Assembly (NCBI RefSeq): GCF_036059255.1
Contig: NZ_CP107947.1
Location: 62,001-126,000 of the forward strand
DNA: 64,000 nt
Direction: 5' to 3'
Source: Micromonospora sp. NBC_00389
GTDB lineage: Bacteria; Actinomycetota; Actinomycetes; Mycobacteriales; Micromonosporaceae
The notes beneath the pieces were generated by a model. That model was given only the letters and a program-made list of their open reading frames with translations, searched no databases and was not told the DNA's origin. Made by a program: the position numbers and the translations under genes. The stretch's first letter is position 1. Every line of letters begins with the position of its first letter. Shown one piece after another: positions 9,217-17,461 of this stretch.

Positions 9217-9981
9217 TCACGCCGGCTGCGGGACCCGCCCTCGGCCACGCCGCCCCCGACCGGACGGCGCGGGCTCCACCTCGTCCGGCACCGGGCCCAA
9301 CTCGTCATCCCGCTCGTCGTCCAGGTCGTCGTCGTCCGTTCTGGGCGGGAGGGCCAGTTCGTCGTCGTCGGCCCCGCCCTGCACGCCGCCGCCGCCGACG
9401 GGAGCGCCGTGGTCGACCGGGCCGGCATCGGCGAACGGGCTGGTGTCGGCGAACGGGCTGGTGTGCGGCGTGCCGAAGTCGGACAGCTCGAAGTCGTCGT
9501 CCAGCGGACGGTCGTCGGGCAGGACGGGCGCCTGCCCGGCCGGTACCGGCTCGGTGGGCTCGCCGTGCACGCGGCTCTCCGCGTCCGCGTCCTCCAACGT
9601 GCTGGTCGTCGTGCTCGGCCGGTTGCGCAGGAACCGCGCCCGCCCCCGGGACAGGTCGTGGCCGACGGCGACCGCCTCCAGCTCGTAGAGCGTGCGGTGG
9701 TTACCGGCGTCATCGGTCCAGTCGCGGGTGTAGAGCCGGCCGCAGACCACCACCGGGTCACCGACCATCACCGACGCAGCCACCCCTTCGGCGAGCTTGC
9801 GCCAACAGTTGACGCGGACCCGCAGCGAGTTGCCGTCAACCCAGCGGCCGGTGTCCCGGTCGAGCCGGCGGGCGGTGGAGGCGACCTTGAAGTTGGCCAC
9901 CAGGGTGTTGCTCTGGGTGGTACGCCGCCACTCGGGCGTTGTCAGAACATTACCGACAACTGTTACATAGGTGTCGAACAT
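9217..9981 (-). CDS. ssb: single-stranded DNA-binding protein paralogue
   Basis: A 254-residue SSB. The OB-fold (about residues 1-115) begins MFDTYVTVVGNVLTTPEW and contains NCWRKLAEGV and VVVCGRLYTRDW, typical of SSB. The tail is long, rich in acidic residues and Pro, and includes a duplicated TSPFAD. It ends GRGRVPQPA, so the usual acidic DDDIPF tip that recruits replication proteins is absent. The ATG at 9981 has GGAGGG 3-4 nt upstream. It stands alone, not in the rpsF-ssb-rpsR cluster, so it is a second SSB. Actinomycete paralogues without the tip (SsbB type) act in chromosome segregation or recombination; assigning that role here is inference. Confidence 0.88.
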   Translation of the reverse strand: MFDTYVTVVGNVLTTPEWRRTTQSNTLVANFKVASTARRLDRDTGRWVDGNSLRVRVNCWRKLAEGVAASVMVGDPVVVCGRLYTRDWTDDAGNHRTLYELEAVAVGHDLSRGRARFLRNRPSTTTSTLEDADAESRVHGEPTEPVPAGQAPVLPDDRPLDDDFELSDFGTPHTSPFADTSPFADAGPVDHGAPVGGGGVQGGADDDELALPPRTDDDDLDDERDDELGPVPDEVEPAPSGRGRRGRGRVPQPA

Positions 9982-10123
9982 CGTCCCTCCAGGGATCGGG
10001 GGCCTGCCAGCGCGAGTCGACTCGGCACGAGCCTGAGCGGTCTGGACCGCCGTCGCCAGCACCCCCACCCGGGCCTGTGGATGACGAAGCCACCTGATGC
10101 TCCTGTAACGCAAGCCAGGCTGG

Positions 10124-11200
10124 TCAGACCCCTGCGAGGGCTGTGGATGACGGGGGTCGGACGCGTAGGGATTCCAGGATCAGCGGATAGACCTGACGTG
10201 CGATGTAGCGCTTCAAGCATCGGGAGATGTCTCTGTTGCTGAGCCCTTGCTCCCGGCGTCGCTGGACGTAGGTCAGCGTCTCGGCATGGCAGCGCATCCG
10301 GTTGATCGCGACGATGTAGAGCGCCCTGTTGGCCATCCTGTCCCCGCCCCGGTTGAGCCGGTGCCGGTCGGTGCGACCGGAGCTGGCCGGGATGGGAGAG
10401 ACACCGCAGAGCGCGGCGAACGCGCCCTCGTCGCGGATGCGCTCGGGGTTGTCGCCAGCGGTGATGAGCAACTGCGCGGCGACCTCGGGGCCGACGCCGG
10501 GCAACTCCATCAGCCGCGGCGCGGCCTGCTGGAGCAGGACCTGCAGGTCGAGGTCGGCGGCCCGGATCTCACGGTCCAGGTCGATGATCCGACGCGCCAG
10601 CCGGCGTATCGCCGTCTTCGTCGCCGCGATCGGATCGGTGAGGTCCAGGGCCGGCCGCAACGCGGCAGCGGTGATGATCAGCTCCGAGTTACGCAGTTCC
10701 AGGAACTGGGTCCGCAACGGCTCCGGGGCGGTGCGCACCATACCGACCAGGGCGTTGAGCGCCGCGGTGCGCGACTTCACCGCCGAGGTGCGGGCCACGC
10801 GGATAACCCGGATGGCCTCCACCTGCCCGTCCCGGTTCTTCGGGGTGGTGGACGCAGTGCCGGCCAGCACGGCCCGGGCGGCGGCTTCGGCGTCGATCGG
10901 GTCGGACTTGCCGCGCTGGCGGCGCATCTTCCGGTTGGGCCGGTCGACCTCCACGATCTGGATACCTTGCGTCCGCAGGTAGCGGGCCAGGCCGACGCCG
11001 TAGCTGCCGGTGCCCTCGATCCCGATCGCCCGCACCGGGCCGTGGTCGCTCATCCAGGCCAGCAGGGCCCGGTAGCCGGCCACCGTGGTCGGGAACTCGC
11101 GGTGGCCGAGCATCCGGCCGGCCTCGTCGATGACCGAGGCGGTGTGGGTGTCGGCGTGGGTGTCGACGCCGCCGATGACCTCGATGTGGTGATCTGTCAT
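10124..11200 (-). CDS. IS110-family transposase
   Basis: A 358-residue DEDD/Ser recombinase. The N-terminal RuvC-like domain starts GGVDTHADTHTA, followed by GIEGTGSYG and GKSDPIDAEAAARAV. The C-terminal transposase_20 domain has LPGVGPEVAAQLL and the helix-hairpin-helix region, then GVSPIPASSGR with the candidate catalytic serine. It appears intact. The start is the ATG at 11200 (MTDHHIEVIGG). The upstream in-frame extension to 11287 is unlikely to be coding because the family begins here. A 12-bp sequence ctgtggatgacg occurs both inside the 3' end of the gene (10141-10152) and outside it (10075-10086), so the left boundary is near there. Confidence 0.9.
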   Translation of the reverse strand: MTDHHIEVIGGVDTHADTHTASVIDEAGRMLGHREFPTTVAGYRALLAWMSDHGPVRAIGIEGTGSYGVGLARYLRTQGIQIVEVDRPNRKMRRQRGKSDPIDAEAAARAVLAGTASTTPKNRDGQVEAIRVIRVARTSAVKSRTAALNALVGMVRTAPEPLRTQFLELRNSELIITAAALRPALDLTDPIAATKTAIRRLARRIIDLDREIRAADLDLQVLLQQAAPRLMELPGVGPEVAAQLLITAGDNPERIRDEGAFAALCGVSPIPASSGRTDRHRLNRGGDRMANRALYIVAINRMRCHAETLTYVQRRREQGLSNRDISRCLKRYIARQVYPLILESLRVRPPSSTALAGV

Positions 11201-11300
11201 GGTGGTGGAGCTGTCCTTCCAGGTGACCGACCGGGGCAGCACGCACCGTCGGGCGGACGGACAGCACGGTGATGGGACCTCTTCCACAGGCTCCTGTTAA
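11201..11300 (-). ncRNA. candidate IS110 bridge RNA / non-coding end
   Basis: IS110 elements carry a non-coding end 5' of the transposase that is transcribed into a bridge RNA guiding donor and target choice. Here this position holds an imperfect 11-bp stem (11210-11220 with 11255-11265, one mismatch) enclosing about 34 nt, then a short palindrome acagg/cctgt near 11286-11297. The limits and loops are not proven. The rest of the 11301-11585 stretch has no gene I can support. Confidence 0.35.
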
Positions 11301-11585
11301 GTCACACCCGTCCGTCCGGCGCGTGCACCCGGCGCGGCCGACAAATCAGGGCGAAGACAGCCGGGGCGTCAGGTGGACAAAGAGTCAAACCAGCGCCGGG
11401 AGCACGACGATCATGGCCGGTCGGGTAGGACGAAGCATCTCACCGTGGACAACGCCCTGATCACGGCCCGGTGTGGTACGGCCAACCCACTCGGGCGGCG
11501 GACGGCGGTTCCGGGTCCGGCCGAACTGGGTATGGACTTGATCAAGGCACCACCGACAGCTCCACGTCGACGAGAGGTCAGCGCC

Positions 11586-11636
11586 ATGATGATCACCACC
11601 ATCGGCTCCGCAACCGCTTCCGAGGCGCGGCGATGA
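11586..11636 (+). other. short leader ORF coupled to the HPF-like gene
   Basis: A 16-codon frame (MMITTIGSATASEARR) with GAGAGG just upstream. Its stop overlaps the next start as ATGA. It could be a leader peptide that couples or regulates translation of the ribosome-associated protein, or chance. Confidence 0.3.
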
Positions 11637-12073
11637 GCGCCGTGGCGAACCCGGCCACCGTGGCGGAATGCCTGCGGGTTGGCACCGGGTTCTCGCAGGG
11701 CGACCGCACCTGGATCGCCGAGCAGTTCGCCACCCTCGACGCCCGGCTGGCTAGCTTCCACGCCGACGCCACCGAGCTGGAGGTGTCGGTGAAGGACCGG
11801 GAGGTCCGGGGGCAGAAGGTCACGCTGGAGTGCTGGGTCGCCGGCCGCCAGAAGATCGTCACCACCTCCGCCGAGGAGGACCTGCACGCCGCGCTCAACG
11901 ACGTCCGTGACGACCTGCGTCGGCGACTCAACGACGCCAAGACCCGGCAGGAGCCCCGGCACAACAAGCACCTGCGCGACGTCAGTCAGCCGCAGGGCCA
12001 GGTCGACCCCGCCGAGGAGCCGGAGGCCCTACCGGCCGCCGACCCGAGCCGCGCCGACGCGGAAACGGCCTAA
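11633..12073 (+). CDS. HPF/RaiA-like ribosome-associated protein
   Basis: A 146-residue protein with a single S30AE-like domain at about residues 10-105: an N-terminal helix (TWIAEQFATLDARLASF), alternating strands (ELEVSVKDREVRGQKVTLECWV) and a basic C-terminal helix (HAALNDVRDDLRRRLNDAKTRQ). HPF/RaiA proteins bind the 30S decoding region in stationary phase and hibernate ribosomes. It lacks the long dimerisation domain of long HPF, so it would be a short form. The last ~35 residues are Pro/Glu/Asp-rich and unstructured. The ATG at 11633 overlaps a short upstream frame. The divergent sequence makes the specific role tentative. Confidence 0.65.
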   Translation: MSAVANPATVAECLRVGTGFSQGDRTWIAEQFATLDARLASFHADATELEVSVKDREVRGQKVTLECWVAGRQKIVTTSAEEDLHAALNDVRDDLRRRLNDAKTRQEPRHNKHLRDVSQPQGQVDPAEEPEALPAADPSRADAETA

Positions 12074-12080
12074 CCTCCCC

Positions 12081-12147
12081 CCGCCCCGCGATCTTGCACG
12101 TCTCGCGCCTTCCGCGCGGAGGCAACAAGTGCAAGATCGCGGGGCGG
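12081..12147. terminator. 19-bp palindrome after the HPF-like gene
   Basis: Perfect arms at 12081-12099 (ending gcgatcttgcac) and 12129-12147 (starting gtgcaagatcgc) with a 29-nt loop. It sits 7 bp past the upstream stop. It may terminate transcription or be a dispersed repeat unit. Confidence 0.7.
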
Positions 12148-12207
12148 AGAGGTGCACGCGGGGCGCGGGGCTACCGCTCAGTAGGTTGCCGGCGTAGCGT
12201 CGCAAAT

Positions 12208-13329
12208 GTGGAACCGGACGTGTTGGGGCCGCCGTACGAGCGGCAGACGATCGACCTGGGCACCGACGACGAGGGACCGGTCGTCGCGACCCTGGTCCGG
12301 CGGCGGGCCGAGCGCCCCACCGGGCGGGCCGTGCTCTACGTGCACGGCTTCGTCGACTACTTCTTCCAGACCCACCTGGCCGACTTCTTCGCCGAACGGG
12401 GCTGGGACTTCTACGCCCTCGACCTGCGCAAGTACGGTCGCAGCCTGCTCCCGCACCAGACCCCGAACTTCTGCCAGGACATCAGCGACTACTTCGCCGA
12501 GCTGGACGCCGCCGCCGAGATCATCCGCAAGGACGACGGGCACGACACCCTTCTGGCGATGGGCCACTCCACCGGCGGCCTGATCATCTCGCTCTGGGCG
12601 GACGCCCGCCGCGACGCCGGCACCGTCGACGGGCTGGTGCTCAACAGCCCCTTCTTCGACCTGAACGCCCCCTGGGCGGTGCGCCGACCCCTCGCGGCCG
12701 CCGCCTCCCGGCTGGGCCGCAGGGCGCCGCACCGCATCCTGCCGCTCGGGCTGGGCAAGGTGTACGGCGAGAGTCTCCACGCCGACCACCGCGGCGAGTG
12801 GACCTATGACCTGGCGTGGAAGCCGCTGGGCGGGTTCCCGGTCCGGGCCGGCTGGCTGAACGCGATCCGCACCGGCCAACGCCGACTGCGCGCCGGGCTG
12901 GACATCCAGGTGCCGGTGCTGATGGCCTGCTCGACCCGCTCGTTCCGGGGCACCAAATGGCACGACAACGCGACCCTGGCCGACGCCGTGCTGGATGTCG
13001 AGCACATGGTCCGGTACGCGCCCCGCCTCGGCCGCCACGTCACCCTGGCCCGCTTCGACGGCGGGCTGCACGACCTCACGCTCTCCGGCCCCGCCGTACG
13101 CCGAAAGGTCTTCGACGAGGTCGGCCGGTGGGCCGAGGCGTTCCTCGCCGCAGGCCCCACCGCCCCGGCAGGCCCGGCTGACACCGTCTTGACCGACGAT
13201 GCTTCGCCCGGCGCCGCCCCAACGGACACCGCCTCGCCCGACACCACGTCGACCAGGGACGGAGCCTTGCTGCCGGAAACTCGGCGTCCGGCGTCCGATC
13301 CGGCAGGTGCGGCGACGGCCGTCGGCTGA
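12208..13329 (+). CDS. alpha/beta hydrolase (lysophospholipase-like)
   Basis: A 373-residue serine hydrolase. The oxyanion region is VLYVHGFVDYFF, the nucleophile elbow is GHSTGG, and the late histidine is in DGGLHDLTLS. The sequence DLRKYGRS after strand 4 and the overall layout resemble monoglyceride-lipase-type hydrolases; the substrate is unknown. No signal peptide is visible. The final ~60 residues are Ala/Thr/Pro/Asp-rich and repetitive. The start is the GTG at 12208 (VEPDVLGPP); the frame is open further upstream but crosses the palindrome. It is convergent with the gene at 13394-14158. Confidence 0.85.
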   Translation: MEPDVLGPPYERQTIDLGTDDEGPVVATLVRRRAERPTGRAVLYVHGFVDYFFQTHLADFFAERGWDFYALDLRKYGRSLLPHQTPNFCQDISDYFAELDAAAEIIRKDDGHDTLLAMGHSTGGLIISLWADARRDAGTVDGLVLNSPFFDLNAPWAVRRPLAAAASRLGRRAPHRILPLGLGKVYGESLHADHRGEWTYDLAWKPLGGFPVRAGWLNAIRTGQRRLRAGLDIQVPVLMACSTRSFRGTKWHDNATLADAVLDVEHMVRYAPRLGRHVTLARFDGGLHDLTLSGPAVRRKVFDEVGRWAEAFLAAGPTAPAGPADTVLTDDASPGAAPTDTASPDTTSTRDGALLPETRRPASDPAGAATAVG

Positions 13330-13345
13330 CCCGACCGGACAACGG

Positions 13346-13376
13346 CTCGCTGGCGGCAGTCGTACCCGCCGGCGAG
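13346..13376. terminator. hairpin between convergent genes
   Basis: Arms ctcgctggcgg (13346-13356) and ccgccggcgag (13366-13376), with one G-T pair and a 9-nt loop. It lies between two convergent stop codons and probably serves both. Confidence 0.65.
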
Positions 13377-13393
13377 TCGGCGCGGGTCGCGCC

Positions 13394-14158
13394 TCAGGCG
13401 TCGCCCGGCGTGGGCGGGAGGACGGCCCGGATCCGGTCGAAGGTCGCCACCGGGTGACCACCGACGCCGGGCAGCACCAGGCCCAGGCAGTACAGCGACA
13501 CCTCCCCGGTGGCGTCGGCCTGCACGACGAAGACCGGCGCCCCGACGTACCCCGGTGGAAGCTCCGTGGTGATGCGCATGGTGTCCCCGTCCCGGACCAC
13601 CCGCTCGATCGCCACCTCCAGGGGCCGCGACCCGTCGTCGCGTACCCCGTGGGCCAGCACGAAGGCGGAACTGGCGTCGGCGCCGAGGCGGGCGACCACC
13701 TCGGGCCCGGCGGCGATCCCGGCGGGCACCGGTTGGACCCGCCACGACCAGCCACCGTCGCCGGCGTACCGGTGCAGCCCGCCGGTAGGCAGCACCGCGA
13801 CGCCGTCGCTCGGGAAGCGTGCCCAGCCGGGCCTGATCTCGCCCTCCATGACGGCGGCCGGGGCGACCCCGGCCGGCTCGGTCACGCTCGGCCGCAGACC
13901 CAACTCCCCGCCCGGGGTACCGACGAGGTCGGCGGCCGTCAGCAGCGACTCCCCCACCGGGTCGTCGGTGCCCTGGAAGAAGAACGCGGTGCCGAAGCGA
14001 TGATCGGTGTCGTCCGACGACCGGTACGGCAGGATGGCGCGGCCGACGATCTGGCACAGCTCGTAGGCGACGTCGTTCTCGGCCTCGGAGTCCAGCAGCA
14101 CCAGCCGAGGGTACGGTCCAGCGCCGGGTCGGTCCGTGGGAACCCGGATGCCGGCCAC
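13394..14158 (-). CDS. hypothetical protein, possible trypsin-like fold
   Basis: 254 residues, soluble. GTAFFFQGTDDPVGESLLTA resembles the early part of trypsin-like peptidases, and GAPVFVVQADATGEVSLYCLGLVL resembles the strand after the catalytic serine, but no catalytic His (expected TAAHV) or GDSG motif is present. If the fold is right, the enzyme would be inactive. The GTG at 14158 is chosen because GGAGG lies 4 nt before it. It lies beside the tRNA-Arg gene used by the integrative element, on the chromosomal side. I do not recognise a specific family. Confidence 0.6.
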   Translation of the reverse strand: MAGIRVPTDRPGAGPYPRLVLLDSEAENDVAYELCQIVGRAILPYRSSDDTDHRFGTAFFFQGTDDPVGESLLTAADLVGTPGGELGLRPSVTEPAGVAPAAVMEGEIRPGWARFPSDGVAVLPTGGLHRYAGDGGWSWRVQPVPAGIAAGPEVVARLGADASSAFVLAHGVRDDGSRPLEVAIERVVRDGDTMRITTELPPGYVGAPVFVVQADATGEVSLYCLGLVLPGVGGHPVATFDRIRAVLPPTPGDA

Positions 14159-14259
14159 CCGTCCTCCGTGAGACCCTGCTCGGCAACGTGGACGCGGGCA
14201 CCCTTTTCCCCGCCGGCCGGCGGGGCGGCGGTACCCTCTTGGCGCGACATCCACGCCAC

Positions 14260-14335
14260 GCGCCCGTAGCTCAGCGGATAGAGCAGGGGACTTCTAATCC
14301 CAAGGCCGCAGGTTCGAATCCTGCCGGGCGCACCA
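14260..14335 (+). tRNA. tRNA-Arg (anticodon TCT)
   Basis: Acceptor arms gcgcccg (14260-14266) and cgggcgc (14325-14331), a D-arm with agctcagcggatagagc, anticodon loop CTTCTAA giving TCT, a T-arm with ggttcgaatcc, and encoded CCA at 14333-14335. The 3' 45 bp are shared with the element end at 25115-25159, so the 3' half was supplied or restored by integration. Confidence 0.95.
14291..14335 (+). repeat. attL core (tRNA 3' end)
   Basis: A 45-bp sequence from cttctaatcc to the tRNA CCA, identical to 25115-25159. Similarity continues for about 50 bp to the right in both copies (shared tcacc, ggcttt/tcc, ccggtcga and cacggccccc blocks), so the true core may extend beyond the tRNA. Confidence 0.9.
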
Positions 14336-14392
14336 CCGTCACCGCAGTTCAACGGCTTCCACTTCCGGTCGAGACGATCACCACGGCCCCCC

Positions 14393-14415
14393 GTACAGCC
14401 ATTCGTACAGCCAAG
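14393..14415. repeat. candidate integrase arm site, left end
   Basis: A gtacagcc direct repeat (gtacagccattcgtacagcc) just beyond the int stop. Near-identical copies occur inside the right end at 25008-25030 and at 26683-26705. The location at both ends suits integrase or Xis arm binding; the role is inferred. Confidence 0.55.
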
Positions 14416-15552
14416 TCAGCCGAAGAGGTGCTTCGCGGCCTCGTCCACGGCGGCCCGCTCGATCTCGGGTAGGACGTGGGCGTAGGTGTTCATCGTCAGC
14501 CCGATCTGGCTGTGACCCAGCACTTTCATCACGGTGCGAGGCGAGGCCCCGGAGACGAGCAGGAACGTCGCGCAGGCGTGCCGCAGGTCGTGCAGCCGCA
14601 GCCAGTCGAGTCCGGCCGCCGCCCGAATCTTGTGCCACGTCCGGTCGATGTGGTCCGGGTCCATCGGCGTACCGACCTTGGACGAGAAAACCAGGCCGTG
14701 ATCCTGCCACCGCTCCCCCGCCGCCAACCTGTCCGCGGCTTGCTGCCGACGGTGCGCGCGAAACAGGGCGAGAGTCTGCGCCGGCACCGGAACCGTCCGC
14801 CGAGACCGCTCCGTCTTGGGCGCAACGATCTGAAGGCGGCCCTCTGCCCGCTGGACGGTTTGCCGAACGGTCAGGGTGCCGGCGTCGAAGTCGATGTCAG
14901 ACCACGCGAGTCCGAGCAGTTCCCCGCGACGAAGCCCGACCGTCAAGGCGCAGACGTACAACGCTTCCAGGCGGTGTCCCCGCAGCACGTCGAGCAACCG
15001 CTTGGCCTCGTCCACGCCCAGGGCGCGACGCTCGACCTGCCTCATCGCAGGCGGACGGACCGACTTGGCGGCGTTGCGGTGCACCAGCTCCTCCCGCTCC
15101 GCGTCACCGAGTGAGTTCCGGATCAGCCCGTGGATGTGCCGAACCGTCGTTGCCGAGAGACCCGCGTCCGTCTTTTCGGCCAGCAGCCGGCGGATGACGG
15201 TCGGCGTCAGCTTGTCGAGCGCCAGCCGGCCAAGCGCCGGGCGGACGTGGTTCTCAGTGAGCTTCCGGTAGCCCTGCAACGTCGACGGCCGTGTCCCGTC
15301 ACGCTCCTTCATCCGCAACCACTCGTCCAGCCACTCCCCGACCGTCCGAGGAGCGGCGGCGAGATTCTGCCCCTGCTCCTGGCGGCGGCGAAGGTCGACC
15401 AGCTTGCCGAGCACTTCCCGCTCCGTCCTGCCGTAGACCCACTTCCGCGACCGCTTGCCCTCGCCCCAGCCCACATCGAGCACCGCCGCGAAGCCATCCC
15501 GGTACTTGAAGACCGATCCCTCACCGTGAGACCGACGCCGCTTGCCGCTCAT
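14416..15552 (-). CDS. int: site-specific tyrosine integrase
   Basis: 378 residues. It has an arm-binding N-terminal region, a core-binding SAM-like domain (about residues 70-165) and a C-terminal catalytic domain. Catalytic residues in order: Arg208 (GLRRGEL), Lys246, His321 and Arg324 (HDLRHA), His347 (GHSQIG) and Tyr357 (MNTYAHV). All are present, so it should be active. It recombines the tRNA-Arg 3' end with the circular element. The ATG overlaps the xis stop by 4 nt. The stop lies 81 bp from the attL core, the usual AICE arrangement. Confidence 0.95.
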   Translation of the reverse strand: MSGKRRRSHGEGSVFKYRDGFAAVLDVGWGEGKRSRKWVYGRTEREVLGKLVDLRRRQEQGQNLAAAPRTVGEWLDEWLRMKERDGTRPSTLQGYRKLTENHVRPALGRLALDKLTPTVIRRLLAEKTDAGLSATTVRHIHGLIRNSLGDAEREELVHRNAAKSVRPPAMRQVERRALGVDEAKRLLDVLRGHRLEALYVCALTVGLRRGELLGLAWSDIDFDAGTLTVRQTVQRAEGRLQIVAPKTERSRRTVPVPAQTLALFRAHRRQQAADRLAAGERWQDHGLVFSSKVGTPMDPDHIDRTWHKIRAAAGLDWLRLHDLRHACATFLLVSGASPRTVMKVLGHSQIGLTMNTYAHVLPEIERAAVDEAAKHLFG

Positions 15553-15731
15553 GCCGCGTACTCCTCGGTTGCCGAAAGAAGTTCCTCGATCGCGGCGACC
15601 GGGATCAGACGAGCCCGCCCCAGCTTCACCGACCGCAGCCGGCCCGATCGCATCAGGACGTAGACGGTGTCTCGACAGACGCCGAGCAGGGCCGCAGCCT
15701 CAGCCGGCCGGACGCTCTTCTTCTCGCTCAC
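15549..15731 (-). CDS. xis: excisionase / MerR-like helix-turn-helix protein
   Basis: A 60-residue small DNA-binding protein of the excisionase (helix_turn_helix_17) family: VRPAEAAALLGVCRDTVYVLMRSGRLRSVKLGRARLIPVAAIEELL. It would bend attL and attR and direct the integrase towards excision. The GTG start overlaps the rep stop (GTGA) and its stop overlaps the int ATG, so rep, xis and int are translationally coupled. Confidence 0.88.
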   Translation of the reverse strand: MSEKKSVRPAEAAALLGVCRDTVYVLMRSGRLRSVKLGRARLIPVAAIEELLSATEEYAA

Positions 15732-17461
15732 GCTCCGGTCCCTTCCTGCTCTGCCGACTGATGTGCGGTGGTTGCCGAGACATCGGGCGGGCCGGCGGCG
15801 GCCCGTCTCGCGGCGTCGAGCTGGGCGCGCCATTGGATGCGTTCGGAGATCGCCCGCAGGACCCGATGCCCGAGCGGGGCAAGGTCGGGATCTGTGGGCT
15901 TGGCCAACTCCCAGGCGTGGCGTTGTTCGCCGCCGAGCGGGGCGGTGTCGGCGCCGGTGGTGACCCCCAGGAGTGCCTTGACCCACTCGCGCCGGTCGGC
16001 CCGATGATCGGTCAGCGTCTTGCCCGACCACTGCCGGGAAATGAGGACGCGTCGGCCGCCGATGCCGAGGGTTTCCCGCTTGTGGACCTTGTTCTTGCAG
16101 TTCCCCGGCCGCAGGCCCTGCTTGGCTTTCTTGGGTTGGATGCCGTAGAGCAGCCAGTTGGCGCACCGCTCCGAACACGGCGTGTGCCGCAGTTCCAACC
16201 ACAGGCGTTCCAGGTGCGCCCGTTGCCGGCCGGTGGTCACGTCGTGGCAGTCGGCGGCTTGCTTGGTGAGGTACTTGGTGATGTAGCCGACGCAACGGTC
16301 GGCGTCCTTGGTGCCGGCGAGCACGCCCTTGGCGTCGACCTGGGCACCGAAGCGGGCGACGTGCACGGGTTCGGCGTCGGGGTCGGCGTCGACCAGGTCC
16401 AGGGCGTCATCCCAGGACGGCAGCAGCCGGCCGGTTTCCGGGTCGGTGTAACCGGCGGCGTCGGCATCCCACTGCGGCACGTTGCCCGGTTCGTAGACGA
16501 GCTGCTCGACGGACGGCCACCACACCTGGTGATACGTCGCGGCGGCGACCTGCCGGACCAGAGCCCGGGGAATGGTGCCCCGGATGGCGAAGTGCGCGTG
16601 CGGCGCAAGCCGGCGTTGCGGCTCGACGGCACCGGCGTACTGGACGTTCCACCCGACCGCCCGCCTGAGGTTCTGCCAGAACCGGTCGAGCAGCCGGGGG
16701 AAGTGCACGGCATCCCAGGCGGCCCGCCGGTAGTCGTAGGCGTCGGGGTCGACCGGTGTGCCGTCGGCGTGAACGCGGCCGTAGGAGCCGAGGGTGAGGG
16801 TGAGGAACATCGACGGCCGGAACACCTGCCCATCACGCCCGTTGAAGGTCCGGCCAACGGTTCGGTTCTCGACGGGCAGGCGGGGCAGGTCCGGGGCGTC
16901 CTGCCGCCGCTTGGTGGAGCGGACCCGGCGTTTGCCGTCGCCGTCCTCCTGGTCCACGCCGCCGCGCGGTGGAGCGGGGCGACCGCGCATGCCCTCGATG
17001 GTGATCTGGCTTTCCAGTTCCTCGATCGCGTCGTCCAGGTCGGCGACCTGATCCCACTGCGAGCTCCGGGCCGCCTCGTCGCGGGCGAATTCGAGGTGAG
17101 CGCGAGCGACGATCAGGCCGCGTTGCGCATCGGTGGCGGGCTCCGGCCCGGGGTCGGGTTCGTCGGTACGGTGCCATCCTTCGCGGATCTGCTGCTGGCG
17201 CAGCCGGCGGGCACGGGTGGCGCAGGCCGGGCACTTCGCCTCTTGGGTGGCGCCGCACGGCATGTCGACGACTTCCGTCTGGCCGGAGTCGAGGTCGGTG
17301 CGGCGCAGGGAGACGGGGCGGGTGCAGACGCCGTAGTCGGCGGCGAGGTCCTTGACCACGTCGACGGAGCGGGGCATGAGCATCCGGGCGGCCCGGGAGC
17401 CCGGCCTCGGACCCTCCACCGGAGCGGGGTCGAGGCCGGGCAGCGTCGGGGTGATGGTCAT
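15728..17461 (-). CDS. repSA: RepSA-type rolling-circle replication initiator
   Basis: 577 residues. Motifs of HUH-type initiators: FLTLTLGSYG (motif 1), PHAHFAIRG (HUH-like metal site) and YITKYLTK with the candidate nicking tyrosine(s). Cys pairs near the N-terminus (CPACATRA) suggest a zinc site. It would nick the double-strand origin of the excised circle and start rolling-circle replication. RepSA of pSAM2 plays this role upstream of xis and int. It overlaps the GGDEF gene by 4 nt upstream and xis downstream. No obvious origin is seen inside the gene. Confidence 0.9.
   Translation of the reverse strand: MTITPTLPGLDPAPVEGPRPGSRAARMLMPRSVDVVKDLAADYGVCTRPVSLRRTDLDSGQTEVVDMPCGATQEAKCPACATRARRLRQQQIREGWHRTDEPDPGPEPATDAQRGLIVARAHLEFARDEAARSSQWDQVADLDDAIEELESQITIEGMRGRPAPPRGGVDQEDGDGKRRVRSTKRRQDAPDLPRLPVENRTVGRTFNGRDGQVFRPSMFLTLTLGSYGRVHADGTPVDPDAYDYRRAAWDAVHFPRLLDRFWQNLRRAVGWNVQYAGAVEPQRRLAPHAHFAIRGTIPRALVRQVAAATYHQVWWPSVEQLVYEPGNVPQWDADAAGYTDPETGRLLPSWDDALDLVDADPDAEPVHVARFGAQVDAKGVLAGTKDADRCVGYITKYLTKQAADCHDVTTGRQRAHLERLWLELRHTPCSERCANWLLYGIQPKKAKQGLRPGNCKNKVHKRETLGIGGRRVLISRQWSGKTLTDHRADRREWVKALLGVTTGADTAPLGGEQRHAWELAKPTDPDLAPLGHRVLRAISERIQWRAQLDAARRAAAGPPDVSATTAHQSAEQEGTGA

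Noticed and set aside
14378..14710. Protein ending WLYEWLYGGPW near attL, and similar endings near the other att copies
   Set aside because: These are translations of the gtacagcc direct repeat in frames that run out of other genes; the DNA repeat, not a protein, is conserved.
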